The notes under the pieces were generated by a model. It was not told the DNA's origin, ran no database searches, and worked only from the letters and a program-made list of their open reading frames with translations. 42,207 bases of DNA, taken from positions 561,597 to 603,803 of the forward strand of contig NZ_PPQB01000005.1 in assembly GCF_002902345.1 (NCBI RefSeq), read 5' to 3'. Position numbers and translations under genes: made by a program. The DNA is from Staphylococcus arlettae (GTDB lineage Bacteria; Bacillota; Bacilli; Staphylococcales; Staphylococcaceae). Of the stretch, positions 1 through 8,705 are shown piece by piece. Position 1 is the stretch's first letter. Each line of letters starts with the position of its first letter.

Positions 1-121
1 ATAACAAACTTTACAAATGATAACAGTCTAAATTTTCCATTGTTAATTAATAATTAGGATAAAAAATCATATTCTGTTTAATTTTATCTAGTGCTCAAGT
101 GTGCAGTTCTAATTGATTACC
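1..121. other. AT-rich flank beyond the recA terminator, no gene seen
   Basis: This short window edge lies downstream of recA, past its terminator. I see no open frame with a ribosome-binding site and no strong hairpin. It is AT-rich intergenic DNA; the next gene lies outside the window. Confidence 0.5.
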
Positions 122-162
122 AAAAAAGCTGTATAACAACAATATTTTGAGTTATACAGCTT
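122..162 (-). terminator. Intrinsic terminator of recA
   Basis: Arms at 126-137 and 151-162 form a perfect 12-bp stem (AAGCTGTATAAC / GTTATACAGCTT) with a 13-nt loop. On the minus strand the stem is followed by a run of six T (122-127), about 30 bp after the recA stop. This is a textbook rho-independent terminator. Confidence 0.9.
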
Positions 163-192
163 ACTTTAAAAAATTATTTATTTTAATTTCAA

Positions 193-1245
193 CTATTCTT
201 CATCGAATAAATTCGGTGTTGCTTCTTCGGATTCTTCGGTTTCTTCGATATCACCATCAAAAATACCTAATTTTTCACGTAATTTTTGATCAATATCCTT
301 TTTAATTTCAGGGTTTTCTTTTAGATAAGTTTTTACATTTTCCTTACCTTGACCCATACGCTCTCCATTATATGAATACCATGCGCCTGACTTATCGACT
401 ATATCATTTTCAACACCTAAATCGATAAGTTCACCTTCTTTAGAAATACCTTTCCCGTACATAATATCAACTTCTGCTACTCTGAAAGGAGGTGCCACTT
501 TATTTTTAACAACTTTAATTTTTGTTCTATTACCTACAATGTCTTGACCTTGTTTTAATTGCTCTGCACGACGTACTTCTAAACGCACTGAACTGTAGAA
601 TTTCAATGCACGTCCACCAGGTGTTGTTTCAGGATTACCGAACATAACGCCTACTTTTTCACGGATTTGGTTAATAAATACTGCAGTAGTGTTAGATTTA
701 GAAATTGCCCCTGATAGTTTACGTAACGCTTGAGACATTAATCTTGCTTGTAAGCCTACATGAGTATCTCCCATTTCACCTTCAATTTCAGCTTTTGGCG
801 TTAATGCTGCAACTGAGTCTACTACTACGATATCTACCGCACCACTTCTAACAAAAGCCTCTGCGATTTCAAGACCTTGTTCTCCGTGGTCAGGTTGTGA
901 TAAATATAAATTATCAATATCGACACCTAAAGCTTCAGCATAAACAGGGTCAAGTGCGTGTTCGGCATCGATAAATGCTGCAATTCCACCATTTCTTTGT
1001 ACTTCAGCTATAGCATGTAATGCAACAGTCGTTTTACCTGAACTTTCTGGTCCATAGATTTCAATAATTCTTCCTTTAGGATAACCACCTACTCCTAAGG
1101 CATTATCCAATGTTACAGAACCACTCGAAACACTTGATACTCTGCGAGCTTTATTGTCGCCTAATTTCATCACTGAACCTTTACCAAATGATTTTTCCAT
1201 ATTTTTTATAACTGTATCTAAAGCTTTTTGACGTTCGTTATCCAA
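193..1245 (-). CDS. recA: Recombinase RecA
   Basis: RecA forms filaments on single-stranded DNA, drives homologous strand exchange and stimulates LexA self-cleavage in the SOS response. The 350-residue protein carries the Walker A motif GPESSGKTT at about residues 65-73, the DNA-binding loop region around [18 protein letters not shown], and a short acidic tail ([19 protein letters not shown]). The start codon is TTG (1243-1245), chosen because AGGAGG ends seven bases upstream and because the resulting N-terminus [10 protein letters not shown] matches the family. The gene has its own sigma-A promoter with a LexA-type box just upstream, and ends at a strong terminator. Staphylococcal RecA is usually about 347 residues, so the length is normal. 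Confidence 0.98.
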   Translation of the reverse strand: MDNERQKALDTVIKNMEKSFGKGSVMKLGDNKARRVSSVSSGSVTLDNALGVGGYPKGRIIEIYGPESSGKTTVALHAIAEVQRNGGIAAFIDAEHALDPVYAEALGVDIDNLYLSQPDHGEQGLEIAEAFVRSGAVDIVVVDSVAALTPKAEIEGEMGDTHVGLQARLMSQALRKLSGAISKSNTTAVFINQIREKVGVMFGNPETTPGGRALKFYSSVRLEVRRAEQLKQGQDIVGNRTKIKVVKNKVAPPFRVAEVDIMYGKGISKEGELIDLGVENDIVDKSGAWYSYNGERMGQGKENVKTYLKENPEIKKDIDQKLREKLGIFDGDIEETEESEEATPNLFDEE

Positions 1246-1293
1246 TGTTGGACCTCCTAAATGAGTTTCATCTCAATTAATTATCTTAATCAC

Positions 1294-1322
1294 ACTATAC
1301 AATCTATTTATCGTTTTTTCAA
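1294..1322 (-). promoter_or_regulatory. recA promoter (sigma-A type)
   Basis: Read on the minus strand, TTGAAA (1317-1322) is followed after exactly 17 bp by TATAGT (1294-1299), about 50 bp before the TTG start. Spacing and position make this the likely recA promoter. Confidence 0.75.
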
Positions 1323-1330
1323 GTATTTTG

Positions 1331-1344
1331 CGAATATTTGTTCG
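1331..1344 (-). promoter_or_regulatory. LexA (SOS) box upstream of recA
   Basis: The minus-strand sequence CGAACAAATATTCG fits the Gram-positive SOS box CGAAC-N4-GTTCG with one mismatch. It sits just upstream of the -35 element. Two further GTTC half-sites (1351-1355 and 1360-1363) and a CGAAC (1372-1376) follow. LexA control of recA is well established in Firmicutes. Confidence 0.75.
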
Positions 1345-1398
1345 TATTATGTTCGTTATGTTCAAAAATATCGAACATGCGTGCTTAATAACGCTATT

Positions 1399-2547
1399 TT
1401 AAAGTTTTTTAATATAAGTTAACAACCGTATTAATACTTGGTTCGGTGTACGCGATTTTAGTGTAACTTGTTGTGTTGCTACATTAAATGACTCGATATG
1501 CAATTGTTGATTTTTCAATATACCTATATAAACTTTATTTTGATGACGCAATACTGCTACACCTATTTGGGTATTATATAGTTTTTGAACGATTGTTGTC
1601 GCAACTGTTAATTGCTCTGTTATTGACTTGGTACTGTCGATAAATTGTGGTGCATGAATAAGTACCCCTTGCAACAATTGATCACAATTATAATCACTCA
1701 TTTGGCTATATAGAAGCCCTTCAGTCACGCCATCATAAAGTGCAAATGAGTGAGTAATTTGTTGCATAAATGCTTCTGCTAATGTAATTTCATTAGAGCC
1801 ATAGTAATAATCACCTAGTCGGTTTAATATTTCTTGTTTGATAGGTGCTATTAAGGCAACACATTCAGCTTTTGAATGTGCATTGGCAGTTAATCTGATA
1901 TTGACTTCATGCGAACCAGCTAATGGGGCAATTGTTGGATTGCTTTGATTATCTATTAAGTCCATAAGCTCCGTTTCCACTCTTGACTCACCTATTCCCG
2001 CAAACCTTAACGATTCAGAATAAATACTTTTTTCTCCATCTAGAAAATACGGCAATAATTCATTCTTAGCCATAGGTTGCATTTCTTTAGGTGGACCTGG
2101 TAATAGCACTACTTTTTTATCGTTGTAATCTACTAACATTCCAGGCGCCATACCTACTTTATTAGCTAACACTTTTGAACCTTCAATAACTAGCGCTTGT
2201 TGTTTATTATTTGGGGTCATTACTTGTTGATGTTGTGCAAAAAATTGTTCAATATAGTTCATTGCGTTTTGATCAGTTACAAGTTCACGGTTAAGTAACT
2301 GCGCTACAGTATGTTTTGTTAAATCATCTTTAGTTGGACCTAAACCGCCAGTCAAAACGACAGCATCATAATTGTCTAAAGCATGTTTTACTACACGCGT
2401 TAAACGCTCTACATTATCACCAACCACCGTATGCTCAACTACACTATGACCAATATCATTAAACAATTTAGATAGATATTGACCATTGGTATTAGCGATT
2501 TGTCCTAATAATAATTCTGATCCGACTGCGATAATTGAAATTTGCAC
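1399..2547 (-). CDS. cinA: CinA-like protein (MoCF domain plus degenerate PncC-like domain)
   Basis: The N-terminal half is a MoCF/competence-damage (CinA) domain, with GGLGPTKDDLT near residue 66 and LLPGPPKEM near residue 148. Such domains act on nucleotide substrates, for example as ADP-ribose pyrophosphatase. The C-terminal part occupies the position of the PncC nicotinamide-mononucleotide amidase domain, but the expected AESCTGG active-site motif reads YDGVTEG here, so amidase activity is doubtful. The start is GTG (2545-2547) behind a G-rich AAGGGGGAA ribosome-binding site. The gene lies between pgsA and recA, as in many Firmicutes, but a strong terminator after pgsA suggests a separate promoter. 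The name is safe; the enzymatic role in staphylococci is not. Confidence 0.93.
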   Translation of the reverse strand: MQISIIAVGSELLLGQIANTNGQYLSKLFNDIGHSVVEHTVVGDNVERLTRVVKHALDNYDAVVLTGGLGPTKDDLTKHTVAQLLNRELVTDQNAMNYIEQFFAQHQQVMTPNNKQQALVIEGSKVLANKVGMAPGMLVDYNDKKVVLLPGPPKEMQPMAKNELLPYFLDGEKSIYSESLRFAGIGESRVETELMDLIDNQSNPTIAPLAGSHEVNIRLTANAHSKAECVALIAPIKQEILNRLGDYYYGSNEITLAEAFMQQITHSFALYDGVTEGLLYSQMSDYNCDQLLQGVLIHAPQFIDSTKSITEQLTVATTIVQKLYNTQIGVAVLRHQNKVYIGILKNQQLHIESFNVATQQVTLKSRTPNQVLIRLLTYIKKL

Positions 2548-2635
2548 TGCTGTTCTTCCCCCTTGTCGAAAATGACACTATCAAATACTTGAATGTAATA
2601 CACTTTATTATAAAACAAATGTTTCCTAAAAATCT

Positions 2636-2680
2636 AAAAAAAAGTTTGGATACAAGTTTCTTACTTGAGTTCCAAACTTT
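2636..2680 (-). terminator. Intrinsic terminator after pgsA
   Basis: Arms 2641-2650 and 2671-2680 (TCCAAACTTT on the minus strand 3' side) pair perfectly over 10 bp. An inner 5-bp helix (2653-2657 / 2663-2667) sits inside. The minus strand continues with eight T (2636-2643). It lies 6 bp past the pgsA stop. Confidence 0.88.
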
Positions 2681-2686
2681 AACTTA

Positions 2687-3265
2687 TTATTTTGCTTTAA
2701 AGACGTCTCGTCCTTTATAAAAATATTCGATACCTGATAATATAGTAAAGAATACTCCAATGTACAGTAATACTTGACCTAAAGGAAAACCAATCCAATT
2801 AGCTAATGGGTCACCTAATAAGATCCATACTAACGCTACCATTGTGACAGCTGTCTTTATTTTACCTAGTTGCCCTGCTGCGCTAACAAAACCTTGTTCA
2901 ATTTGTAATAAACGTAATCCAGTTACTGCGAATTCACGAGCAATGATAATTATAGCTACTATTGAATTTGTTAAATCAATTTGTACTAATGCAACTAATG
3001 CTGCAGACACCAATAATTTGTCTGCTAATGGGTCTAAAAATTTCCCCATATTCGTTACTAATTGCCACTTGCGAGCTAAATAACCATCCACAAAGTCACT
3101 CAACGATGCAACAATAAATATTATTCCAGCAATTAGTAATTCTATTCTAATATTATATCCGCCTATTATAGACACTGAACCGAAACCAAAATCCGCTAAT
3201 GCGAAAATTAAAAAAATCGGAATTAGTATAACTCTAAAAACGGTTATCCAATTCGGTATATTCAT
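2687..3265 (-). CDS. pgsA: CDP-diacylglycerol--glycerol-3-phosphate 3-phosphatidyltransferase
   Basis: PgsA is an integral membrane enzyme that makes phosphatidylglycerol phosphate, the committed step to phosphatidylglycerol and cardiolipin. The CDP-alcohol phosphatidyltransferase signature D-x2-DG-x2-AR-x8-G-x3-D-x3-D is complete: [10 protein letters not shown] near residue 57, followed by G and FLDPLADK. The rest is strongly hydrophobic, with several membrane segments, including a hydrophobic start ([16 protein letters not shown]). The 192-residue length is typical. It starts at ATG 3263-3265 and follows the RodZ-like gene by about 44 bp. Mutations in this gene are known to affect daptomycin response in staphylococci; nothing unusual is visible in the motif here. 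Confidence 0.97.
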   Translation of the reverse strand: MNIPNWITVFRVILIPIFLIFALADFGFGSVSIIGGYNIRIELLIAGIIFIVASLSDFVDGYLARKWQLVTNMGKFLDPLADKLLVSAALVALVQIDLTNSIVAIIIIAREFAVTGLRLLQIEQGFVSAAGQLGKIKTAVTMVALVWILLGDPLANWIGFPLGQVLLYIGVFFTILSGIEYFYKGRDVFKAK

Positions 3266-3309
3266 GTATAATCCTCATTTCTCTATTTAAATCTAACAAT
3301 CAATACTTC

Positions 3310-3702
3310 TTACAACACAATGACCGCTGAAATCCATATTAATGCAGTAATTATAACGATAGCACTAATAACGACAATTAACTGTAGCGGTTCTTTATTT
3401 TTACTTCTATAAGTAGGCTTGTCTTCTTGCGCAAATGCATTAATGGTAACATCAATATTGTTATCTTGCTGTGGTATCTCTTCTTTATGCGCGGCTATTA
3501 GCTGTGTTGAATCAATATTCACAGCTTTAGCATATTTTTCAATAAAACCTTCAGCATAAGCAGAATTATATAATGCATCAAAATCATTATTTTCGATTAA
3601 CTTTAACGTTGCTTGTTTAATTTGGGTTTTTGACTCTAATTCATACAGCGTCATACCAAGTCGTTCACGTCGACCTTTTAAAGTTTGTCCTATAGAGCTC
3701 AT
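3310..3702 (-). CDS. ymfM: RodZ/YmfM-like helix-turn-helix membrane protein
   Basis: This 130-residue protein has an N-terminal HTH_25-type helix-turn-helix (residues about 5-70, with LGMTLYELESKTQIKQATLK and AEGFIEKYAKAV). A polar linker follows, then a single C-terminal membrane segment (LQLIVVISAIVIITALIWIS). This is the RodZ architecture without the periplasmic beta domain. RodZ links the MreB cytoskeleton to the membrane in rods; in cocci that lack MreB the role is not clear. The start is ATG with GGAGGAC upstream. It sits between ymfK and pgsA, the conserved Firmicutes position of ymfM. Confidence 0.85.
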   Translation of the reverse strand: MSSIGQTLKGRRERLGMTLYELESKTQIKQATLKLIENNDFDALYNSAYAEGFIEKYAKAVNIDSTQLIAAHKEEIPQQDNNIDVTINAFAQEDKPTYRSKNKEPLQLIVVISAIVIITALIWISAVIVL

Positions 3703-3735
3703 GGTTGTAGTCCTCCTCGACAGTAAAAGTACGTA

Positions 3736-4566
3736 TTATTGAAAGAAACCAAAACCATCACCAAATCCGTTTTCATTAAAATCTAAATTATTTTTACTTT
3801 TTACGGTTTTCTTTTTCATTTCTTCATAATGAATTTCTTGGTCTTTATCTTCTCTTAACTCAATAATATAGTCAAAATCACTCATATTATATTCACTGGC
3901 CTCCACAAACAAATCTGGGTGCTCTACTACTTTGATAGCTGGTAAGCTCATAACTTCTTTAACTAAATCTTGATGTTTTTCACTTGATTCACGCGCAGTA
4001 ACGGCGCCATCAATAATATAAACATGATCCGAATCATATTCACCTTTGATGAGTGAACTTCTAACCGTTTGTTTAATTAGCGTGGAACTAATAAATAACC
4101 AACGTTTATGCGCACAAACACTACCGGCTACAATAGATTCTGTTTTCCCTACACGTGGCATTCCGCGAATACCGATTAGTTTATGACCTTCTTCCTTAAA
4201 TAGCTCTGCCATAAAATCAACTAATAAACCTAAATCTTCACGTTCAAAGCGGAACGTTTTTTTATCGTCTGCATCTTGTTCTATGTATCTGCCATGACGA
4301 ACTGCTAAACGATCTCTTAGTTCAGGTTGTCGTAATTTTGTAATTGAGATATCGTCTATTTCTGTCACAATGTTCTCAAATCTACTAACTTTTTCTAAGT
4401 TATCAGATTTAATAAGCAAACCTCTACGCGCTTGTTCAACACCATTTATAGTTACAATGCTAATACCCATCATACCTAATAAACTGGAAACGTCGCCTAA
4501 TAAACCTGCTCTATTCATTGTAATTTCATATTCTAAATACCATTCTTTTTTTACTGGCACTGCCAT
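3736..4566 (-). CDS. ymfK: YmfK family protein (DUF3388): ACT-like domain plus P-loop region
   Basis: The product is about 276 residues. I place the start at ATG 4564-4566 because AAGGGG stands nine bases upstream; an ATG 24 bases earlier has no ribosome-binding site. Residues about 9-75 look like an ACT-type regulatory domain (EITMNRAGLLGDVSSLLG). Residues 135-142 read GMPRVGKT, a good Walker A nucleotide-binding loop, inside IGIRGMPRVGKTESIVAG. The C-terminus is charged. The molecular function is unknown to me. The gene is conserved beside ymfI/ymfH/ymfF, which act in EF-P modification, so a related or regulatory role is possible but unproven. Confidence 0.8.
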   Translation of the reverse strand: MAVPVKKEWYLEYEITMNRAGLLGDVSSLLGMMGISIVTINGVEQARRGLLIKSDNLEKVSRFENIVTEIDDISITKLRQPELRDRLAVRHGRYIEQDADDKKTFRFEREDLGLLVDFMAELFKEEGHKLIGIRGMPRVGKTESIVAGSVCAHKRWLFISSTLIKQTVRSSLIKGEYDSDHVYIIDGAVTARESSEKHQDLVKEVMSLPAIKVVEHPDLFVEASEYNMSDFDYIIELREDKDQEIHYEEMKKKTVKSKNNLDFNENGFGDGFGFFQ

Positions 4567-4658
4567 AACTAAACACCCCTTAGTTTTCATGCATTACAAC
4601 AACCGTAAATAAAACTGTAATAGCACACACATCTATTAAAAAGTATAATTATATGAAC

Positions 4659-4667
4659 ATTATAACA
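4659..4667 (-). promoter_or_regulatory. Extended -10 promoter before ymfK
   Basis: The minus strand reads TGTTATAAT, an extended -10 element, about 95 bp before the ymfK start. A TTTACA lies 19 bp further upstream. It would serve ymfK-ymfM-pgsA independently of ymfI. Confidence 0.5.
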
Positions 4668-4703
4668 TTGAAACATAATAATTTGTAAATCAATATTAAG
4701 TAC

Positions 4704-5408
4704 TTATAAGTACCAGGCTCCGTTTACTTTTTGAACTGTACCTGTCACACTTTTAGCCATTGGATGACATAAGTAGGCACAAGTATGTGCAATTTCATGT
4801 GGATCAATTAATCTCTGTTGTGGTAGTTCATTCACAATAGCAGATAATTCTTCGTCTGACCACACTGTAGACATATTACCACTAACAATGCCTGGTGATA
4901 TAGCATTAACAGTAACTGACGTCATCGCTAATTCTTGACTTAGTGCTTTCACAAATCCTAACTGTGCACTTTTCATTGATGAATATACTGTTTCGAGACT
5001 GGCTCCTGTTTCTCCCCAGATAGATGAAATAACAATAATTCTGCCTTGTTCACTCATTCTTAATTGATCTACAAAATATCTAATAACACGGATACATTCT
5101 CTGACGTGAATGCGATAGCAACGATCAATCTCTTCATCACTAGTATCTTGAAGTTGACCATAAAGAGCTGTACCGCTAGCGTAAATCAAACAATCTATAT
5201 TTTGTATAGATTGGAAAAGTTCTTCATATTGTGGACTTGCGGTTAAATCACATTGCACAAATTGTACTGGATAACCTTTGAATTGCGTTATTAAGGTCGA
5301 TACCTCTGCACGATGATACTGCACAATTACCTCATATCCATCATCTAATAAACGTTGCACAATGGCTTTACCAATCGTACCTGAGCCACCAATTACTACA
5401 GCTTTCAT
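4704..5408 (-). CDS. ymfI: EF-P 5-aminopentanone reductase (SDR family)
   Basis: This short-chain dehydrogenase/reductase has the Rossmann motif GGSGTIGKA at residues 7-15. The catalytic YxxxK appears as YSSMK near residue 144, preceded by the serine segment VISSIWGE. In Bacillus subtilis YmfI reduces the 5-aminopentanone group on EF-P to 5-aminopentanol, and the neighbours here (ymfH, ymfF) are the ones tied to that modification. The FabG-like fold alone would not tell the substrate; the gene context does. It begins three bases after the ymfH stop, so the two are surely co-transcribed. The 234-residue length is normal. Confidence 0.9.
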   Translation of the reverse strand: MKAVVIGGSGTIGKAIVQRLLDDGYEVIVQYHRAEVSTLITQFKGYPVQFVQCDLTASPQYEELFQSIQNIDCLIYASGTALYGQLQDTSDEEIDRCYRIHVRECIRVIRYFVDQLRMSEQGRIIVISSIWGETGASLETVYSSMKSAQLGFVKALSQELAMTSVTVNAISPGIVSGNMSTVWSDEELSAIVNELPQQRLIDPHEIAHTCAYLCHPMAKSVTGTVQKVNGAWYL

Positions 5409-5411
5409 AGT

Positions 5412-6698
5412 TTACTTCATCTCCAAACGACTATCAACCATCTGTTCTATATTCAAGCATGTTTGTACAGTACTGTTGACACTCTCTAATGTTATATTTT
5501 CAACAATATCCAATAAATCAAAGAGACTGACACCCTCAAAATATAATTTAGTATACTGGTTAGCGATGTACTCTGGTGAATTTAGACCTGTAATAAATTC
5601 TCCAATAAATTGTTTTTTCAACAATTCAAAAGCTTCTTCATCCACGAGTTGACCTTTTTTTTGTTCCAATTCTGTTAATAATAAATCTTTTAATTTATCA
5701 GGTTGTTGCGTGGCGCTCGTTATGATAGAAAAACTATATGTTGGTTCAAGTACAAATTGATAGCCGAAAGTATCATCTATTAATTCATCTGTAAGTAGTG
5801 ATTGATAAAAATCAGTTTCTTCGCCAAATACTAATTCAAAAAATAAAGTCATTTCCAAATCTTTACGTACAAATTGCTCTGGTTGAAGATTAGTTAACGG
5901 ATCATTTTTAAATCCTAACATGAGTCTAGGTGACTGTAATTTCATAGTTTCTGTTACGACTTTTTCGTTAACAGAAGCTTTTTCAACTAAAGGATCACGT
6001 TGAATAACTGGTTGCGCTTCTTTATCTCGTTTATCTTCATGTTCTGTAACGATTTGTTCAATAGCATTAGGCTCAACGTCACCTACAACAAATAGCACCA
6101 TGTTTGATGGATGGTAAAATGTCTCATAACATAAATATAAATCATCTTTAGTAATATCGTAAATACTCTCAACACTACCTGCAATGTCAACTTTTATCGG
6201 ATGTGAATCATACATAGCACGTAAAGTGTTAAACATTAATTTATATCCAGGTTGTTCTTGATACATTTTTATTTCTTCAGCGATAATACCTTTTTCTTTA
6301 TCTACAGTCTCCTTAGTGAAATAAGGTGTTTCTACCATAGTTAATAAACGTTTAATATTTCGCTCAATATTATCTGTCGCACTAAATAAATAACTTGTAC
6401 GATCAAAACTTGTAAAAGCATTAACTTGAGCATTATCCTCAGCAAACGCTGTAAATAAGTCTTCTTCTTCATTTTCAAATAATTTATGTTCTAAAAAATG
6501 TGCCACACCATCCGGCACTGTAACAAATTCATCTTGATTGTGCGGTTTAAATTTATTATCTAAAGAACCAAATTGTGTAGTGTATGTAACAAATGTCTTT
6601 TGAAATCCTTGTTTTGGTATGACAAATAATTTCAAACCATTATTAAGGGTACTTTCAAAAACGCGTTCATCGATTTGTTGGTAATATTTTTCGCGCAT
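5412..6698 (-). CDS. ymfH: M16 metalloprotease-like protein YfmH/YmfH, catalytic type
   Basis: This 428-residue protein has the inverted zinc motif HxxEH at residues 67-71 (HFLEH), and a distal acidic segment GIIAEEIKMYQE that can supply the third zinc ligand. It is therefore the zinc-binding member of the M16 pair. In Bacillus the pair YmfF/YmfH is associated with 5-aminopentanol modification of EF-P, though the exact reaction is not settled. The start ATG shares its A with the ymfF stop (TAATG) behind an AAAGGAGGGG ribosome-binding site, which implies translational coupling and a 1:1 complex. Confidence 0.93.
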   Translation of the reverse strand: MREKYYQQIDERVFESTLNNGLKLFVIPKQGFQKTFVTYTTQFGSLDNKFKPHNQDEFVTVPDGVAHFLEHKLFENEEEDLFTAFAEDNAQVNAFTSFDRTSYLFSATDNIERNIKRLLTMVETPYFTKETVDKEKGIIAEEIKMYQEQPGYKLMFNTLRAMYDSHPIKVDIAGSVESIYDITKDDLYLCYETFYHPSNMVLFVVGDVEPNAIEQIVTEHEDKRDKEAQPVIQRDPLVEKASVNEKVVTETMKLQSPRLMLGFKNDPLTNLQPEQFVRKDLEMTLFFELVFGEETDFYQSLLTDELIDDTFGYQFVLEPTYSFSIITSATQQPDKLKDLLLTELEQKKGQLVDEEAFELLKKQFIGEFITGLNSPEYIANQYTKLYFEGVSLFDLLDIVENITLESVNSTVQTCLNIEQMVDSRLEMK

Positions 6699-7963
6699 TA
6701 CGCTTCCCCTCCTTTTGTTAAAATATAAATAGTATTTAACGTCGCTGCATTCACTAACTCAATGATTTGTTCTCGTGTCACTTGCATAATAGCATCTACA
6801 TACGATTGATCTGTCATATCCGTTGTTAATAACAGATTGTTATTCATCCGTTCAATAATACTTTTTGGTCGATCTTCACCTTCATGGCGCTGTGAAATAA
6901 TAACTTTTTTCGCTAACTCAAGTTTTTCATCACTAAATTCTCCAAATTTGAACTTTTCAAATTCTTTAATAATGGTCTCTTGTGCAACTTGATATTTATC
7001 AGCTGAAACTCCACTTAAAACGAATAAATAGCCATTTTTTGTATCGAGTTGCGAATGAATAGAGTACGCTAAACTTTGTCGTTCCCTTACTTCATTAAAT
7101 AATACGGATGATGGGTCACCACCGAACATCATATTAAAGACTACTAATGCAAAATATGCCTCACTACCATAAGTTACCGGAAATTCGAAGCCCATATTTA
7201 ACTTGGCTTGATCGATTTCATCATATTCGATAATAACATTCGGCTTGTGTTCTGTAGCGACTGGTTCTACTGTTGCAAATGTATCAAAGTGAGATGGTTG
7301 AATTTGGAAATATTGCTGTATGTAATTCTTAACTTGTCGTTCATCTACATTACCAACAACATAAATTGCACAGAAATCATTAGTAATCATAGATTGATAT
7401 GTATCATATAAACTTGCACTTGATATGTGAGCTATGTTTTCTACTTGTCCACTCGCTAATTGACTGTATGGTTGATCGCCAAACATGTTTTTCAATAAAT
7501 TTAGAAAAGCGAGTTGTGACTTATTATCTTCTATAGCAGCTAATTTTTTTGTCAGCAAAGATTTTTCTTGTGCTAAAAATCCTTCATCAAATTGTTGATT
7601 AGTTATTAAGGGGTTCCAGATAATTTCTGTTAATAATTTTATGCCTTGTTCAAACAGTGGAGTAGTATCTTTGAGGTATTTTTCATTAACTAATTCTAAT
7701 GAAATCGTAATAACATGTTTATCTTTAAATTTAGACACAAAACTATTAACATAAGCGCCATATAATTCTGATAAACGACGATTCAAGGCTTTATCTGACG
7801 GCCATTTTTTAGTTGCACGCATTAATAATTTACTTAAAATAGCGCGTTCAGTAACCGTATCTTGGTTTAAAGGGGCCATAAATTTTAATGTAATCGTAGT
7901 GGTTTTAAATTTCGAAGTTGGTAATACATTAATATGAAGATTGCTCGTTGACTTGTTATTCAA
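6698..7963 (-). CDS. ymfF: M16 metalloprotease-like protein YfmF/YmfF, non-catalytic type
   Basis: The 421-residue protein has the M16 fold pattern, for example DPSSVLFNEVRERQSLAYSI in the C-terminal half. The HxxEH motif is missing: the equivalent helix reads AILSKLLMRATKK. This is the usual split between a catalytic subunit (YmfH) and a non-catalytic partner. I accept the TTG start at 7961-7963 because it gives the family-like N-terminus. The upstream signal is only GCGGGGA, and a three-codon frame (ATG ACA ATT TGA) overlaps the start, so the start is less certain than for the other genes. Confidence 0.9.
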   Translation of the reverse strand: MNNKSTSNLHINVLPTSKFKTTTITLKFMAPLNQDTVTERAILSKLLMRATKKWPSDKALNRRLSELYGAYVNSFVSKFKDKHVITISLELVNEKYLKDTTPLFEQGIKLLTEIIWNPLITNQQFDEGFLAQEKSLLTKKLAAIEDNKSQLAFLNLLKNMFGDQPYSQLASGQVENIAHISSASLYDTYQSMITNDFCAIYVVGNVDERQVKNYIQQYFQIQPSHFDTFATVEPVATEHKPNVIIEYDEIDQAKLNMGFEFPVTYGSEAYFALVVFNMMFGGDPSSVLFNEVRERQSLAYSIHSQLDTKNGYLFVLSGVSADKYQVAQETIIKEFEKFKFGEFSDEKLELAKKVIISQRHEGEDRPKSIIERMNNNLLLTTDMTDQSYVDAIMQVTREQIIELVNAATLNTIYILTKGGEA

Positions 7964-7989
7964 ATTGTCATTCCCCGCTTTCTTTTTGC

Positions 7990-8703
7990 TTATAGTCTAT
8001 TTCTTACCGTTTTAAACTTTACTAAACTACTTTTAAAATAATTAAATGAATAAAATACAGGATTATGTTCATTATCATAATGAATAAGCTTTAATAACAT
8101 GAGTCCTTCATGTGGTGACGCATTTAAAATATCTGAAATATGTGGTTCATAACTAATTGCTTCTATTTCTGTTTCAGCATAACTAATTTTGCGTTTAGAA
8201 TTTTGCTCGATGGCATTAATAATGGATTGATTATTTGTTTGATATTGATAACACGTCAATTCTGATGTGGGTACTTTATCTAAACAATACACCACAGGAA
8301 ACTGGTTTGCTGTGCGAATACGTTCAATAATAGTAACCATTGTTTTTTCAGGTAACGTCAAATATTTTGCGTCTAATGATGTGGCTGGCTTTTCGTCTAA
8401 GCTGATAAATTCAGTACCTGCTTGATAGCCTTGATTCGTAATCATTTCACTAATACTTACTAATTCACCTAATGGATAGAAGAAAGGGTGTAGCGATTTA
8501 ACGCTCACACCTTCTTCTAAATTATTAGTTAAGACTTGTTCAGTAATTAGTTCATCTACACCATCATAGACATCATCTGTTTTTACTTTTAAATCTCTAG
8601 CAATTGCTAAATTACTAGGTAGTTTTTCTCCATGTGCTAATTTACCTTCTTTAATTTGGTTAATTATCCATTCTTTCACTCTATAAACTGATGTTAATTC
8701 CAT
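7990..8703 (-). CDS. ymfC: GntR-family transcriptional regulator with UTRA-type sensor domain
   Basis: The 237-residue protein begins with a winged helix-turn-helix of the GntR type (VYRVKEWIINQIKEGKLAHG, then KLPSNLAIARDLKVKTDDVY). A UTRA-like ligand domain follows (about residues 85-235, including TIIERIRTANQFPVVY and a C-terminal HNPVFYSFNYFKSSLVKF). The ligand and targets are unknown. It sits between ftsK and ymfF, the conserved place of ymfC, and starts two bases after the ftsK stop, so it is likely transcribed with ftsK. Confidence 0.88.
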   Translation of the reverse strand: MELTSVYRVKEWIINQIKEGKLAHGEKLPSNLAIARDLKVKTDDVYDGVDELITEQVLTNNLEEGVSVKSLHPFFYPLGELVSISEMITNQGYQAGTEFISLDEKPATSLDAKYLTLPEKTMVTIIERIRTANQFPVVYCLDKVPTSELTCYQYQTNNQSIINAIEQNSKRKISYAETEIEAISYEPHISDILNASPHEGLMLLKLIHYDNEHNPVFYSFNYFKSSLVKFKTVRNRL

Positions 8704-8705
8704 AT

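Noticed and set aside
2535..2720. Small plus-strand open frame between cinA and pgsA
   Set aside because: It runs through the pgsA terminator hairpin and into both neighbouring genes, and lacks a ribosome-binding site.
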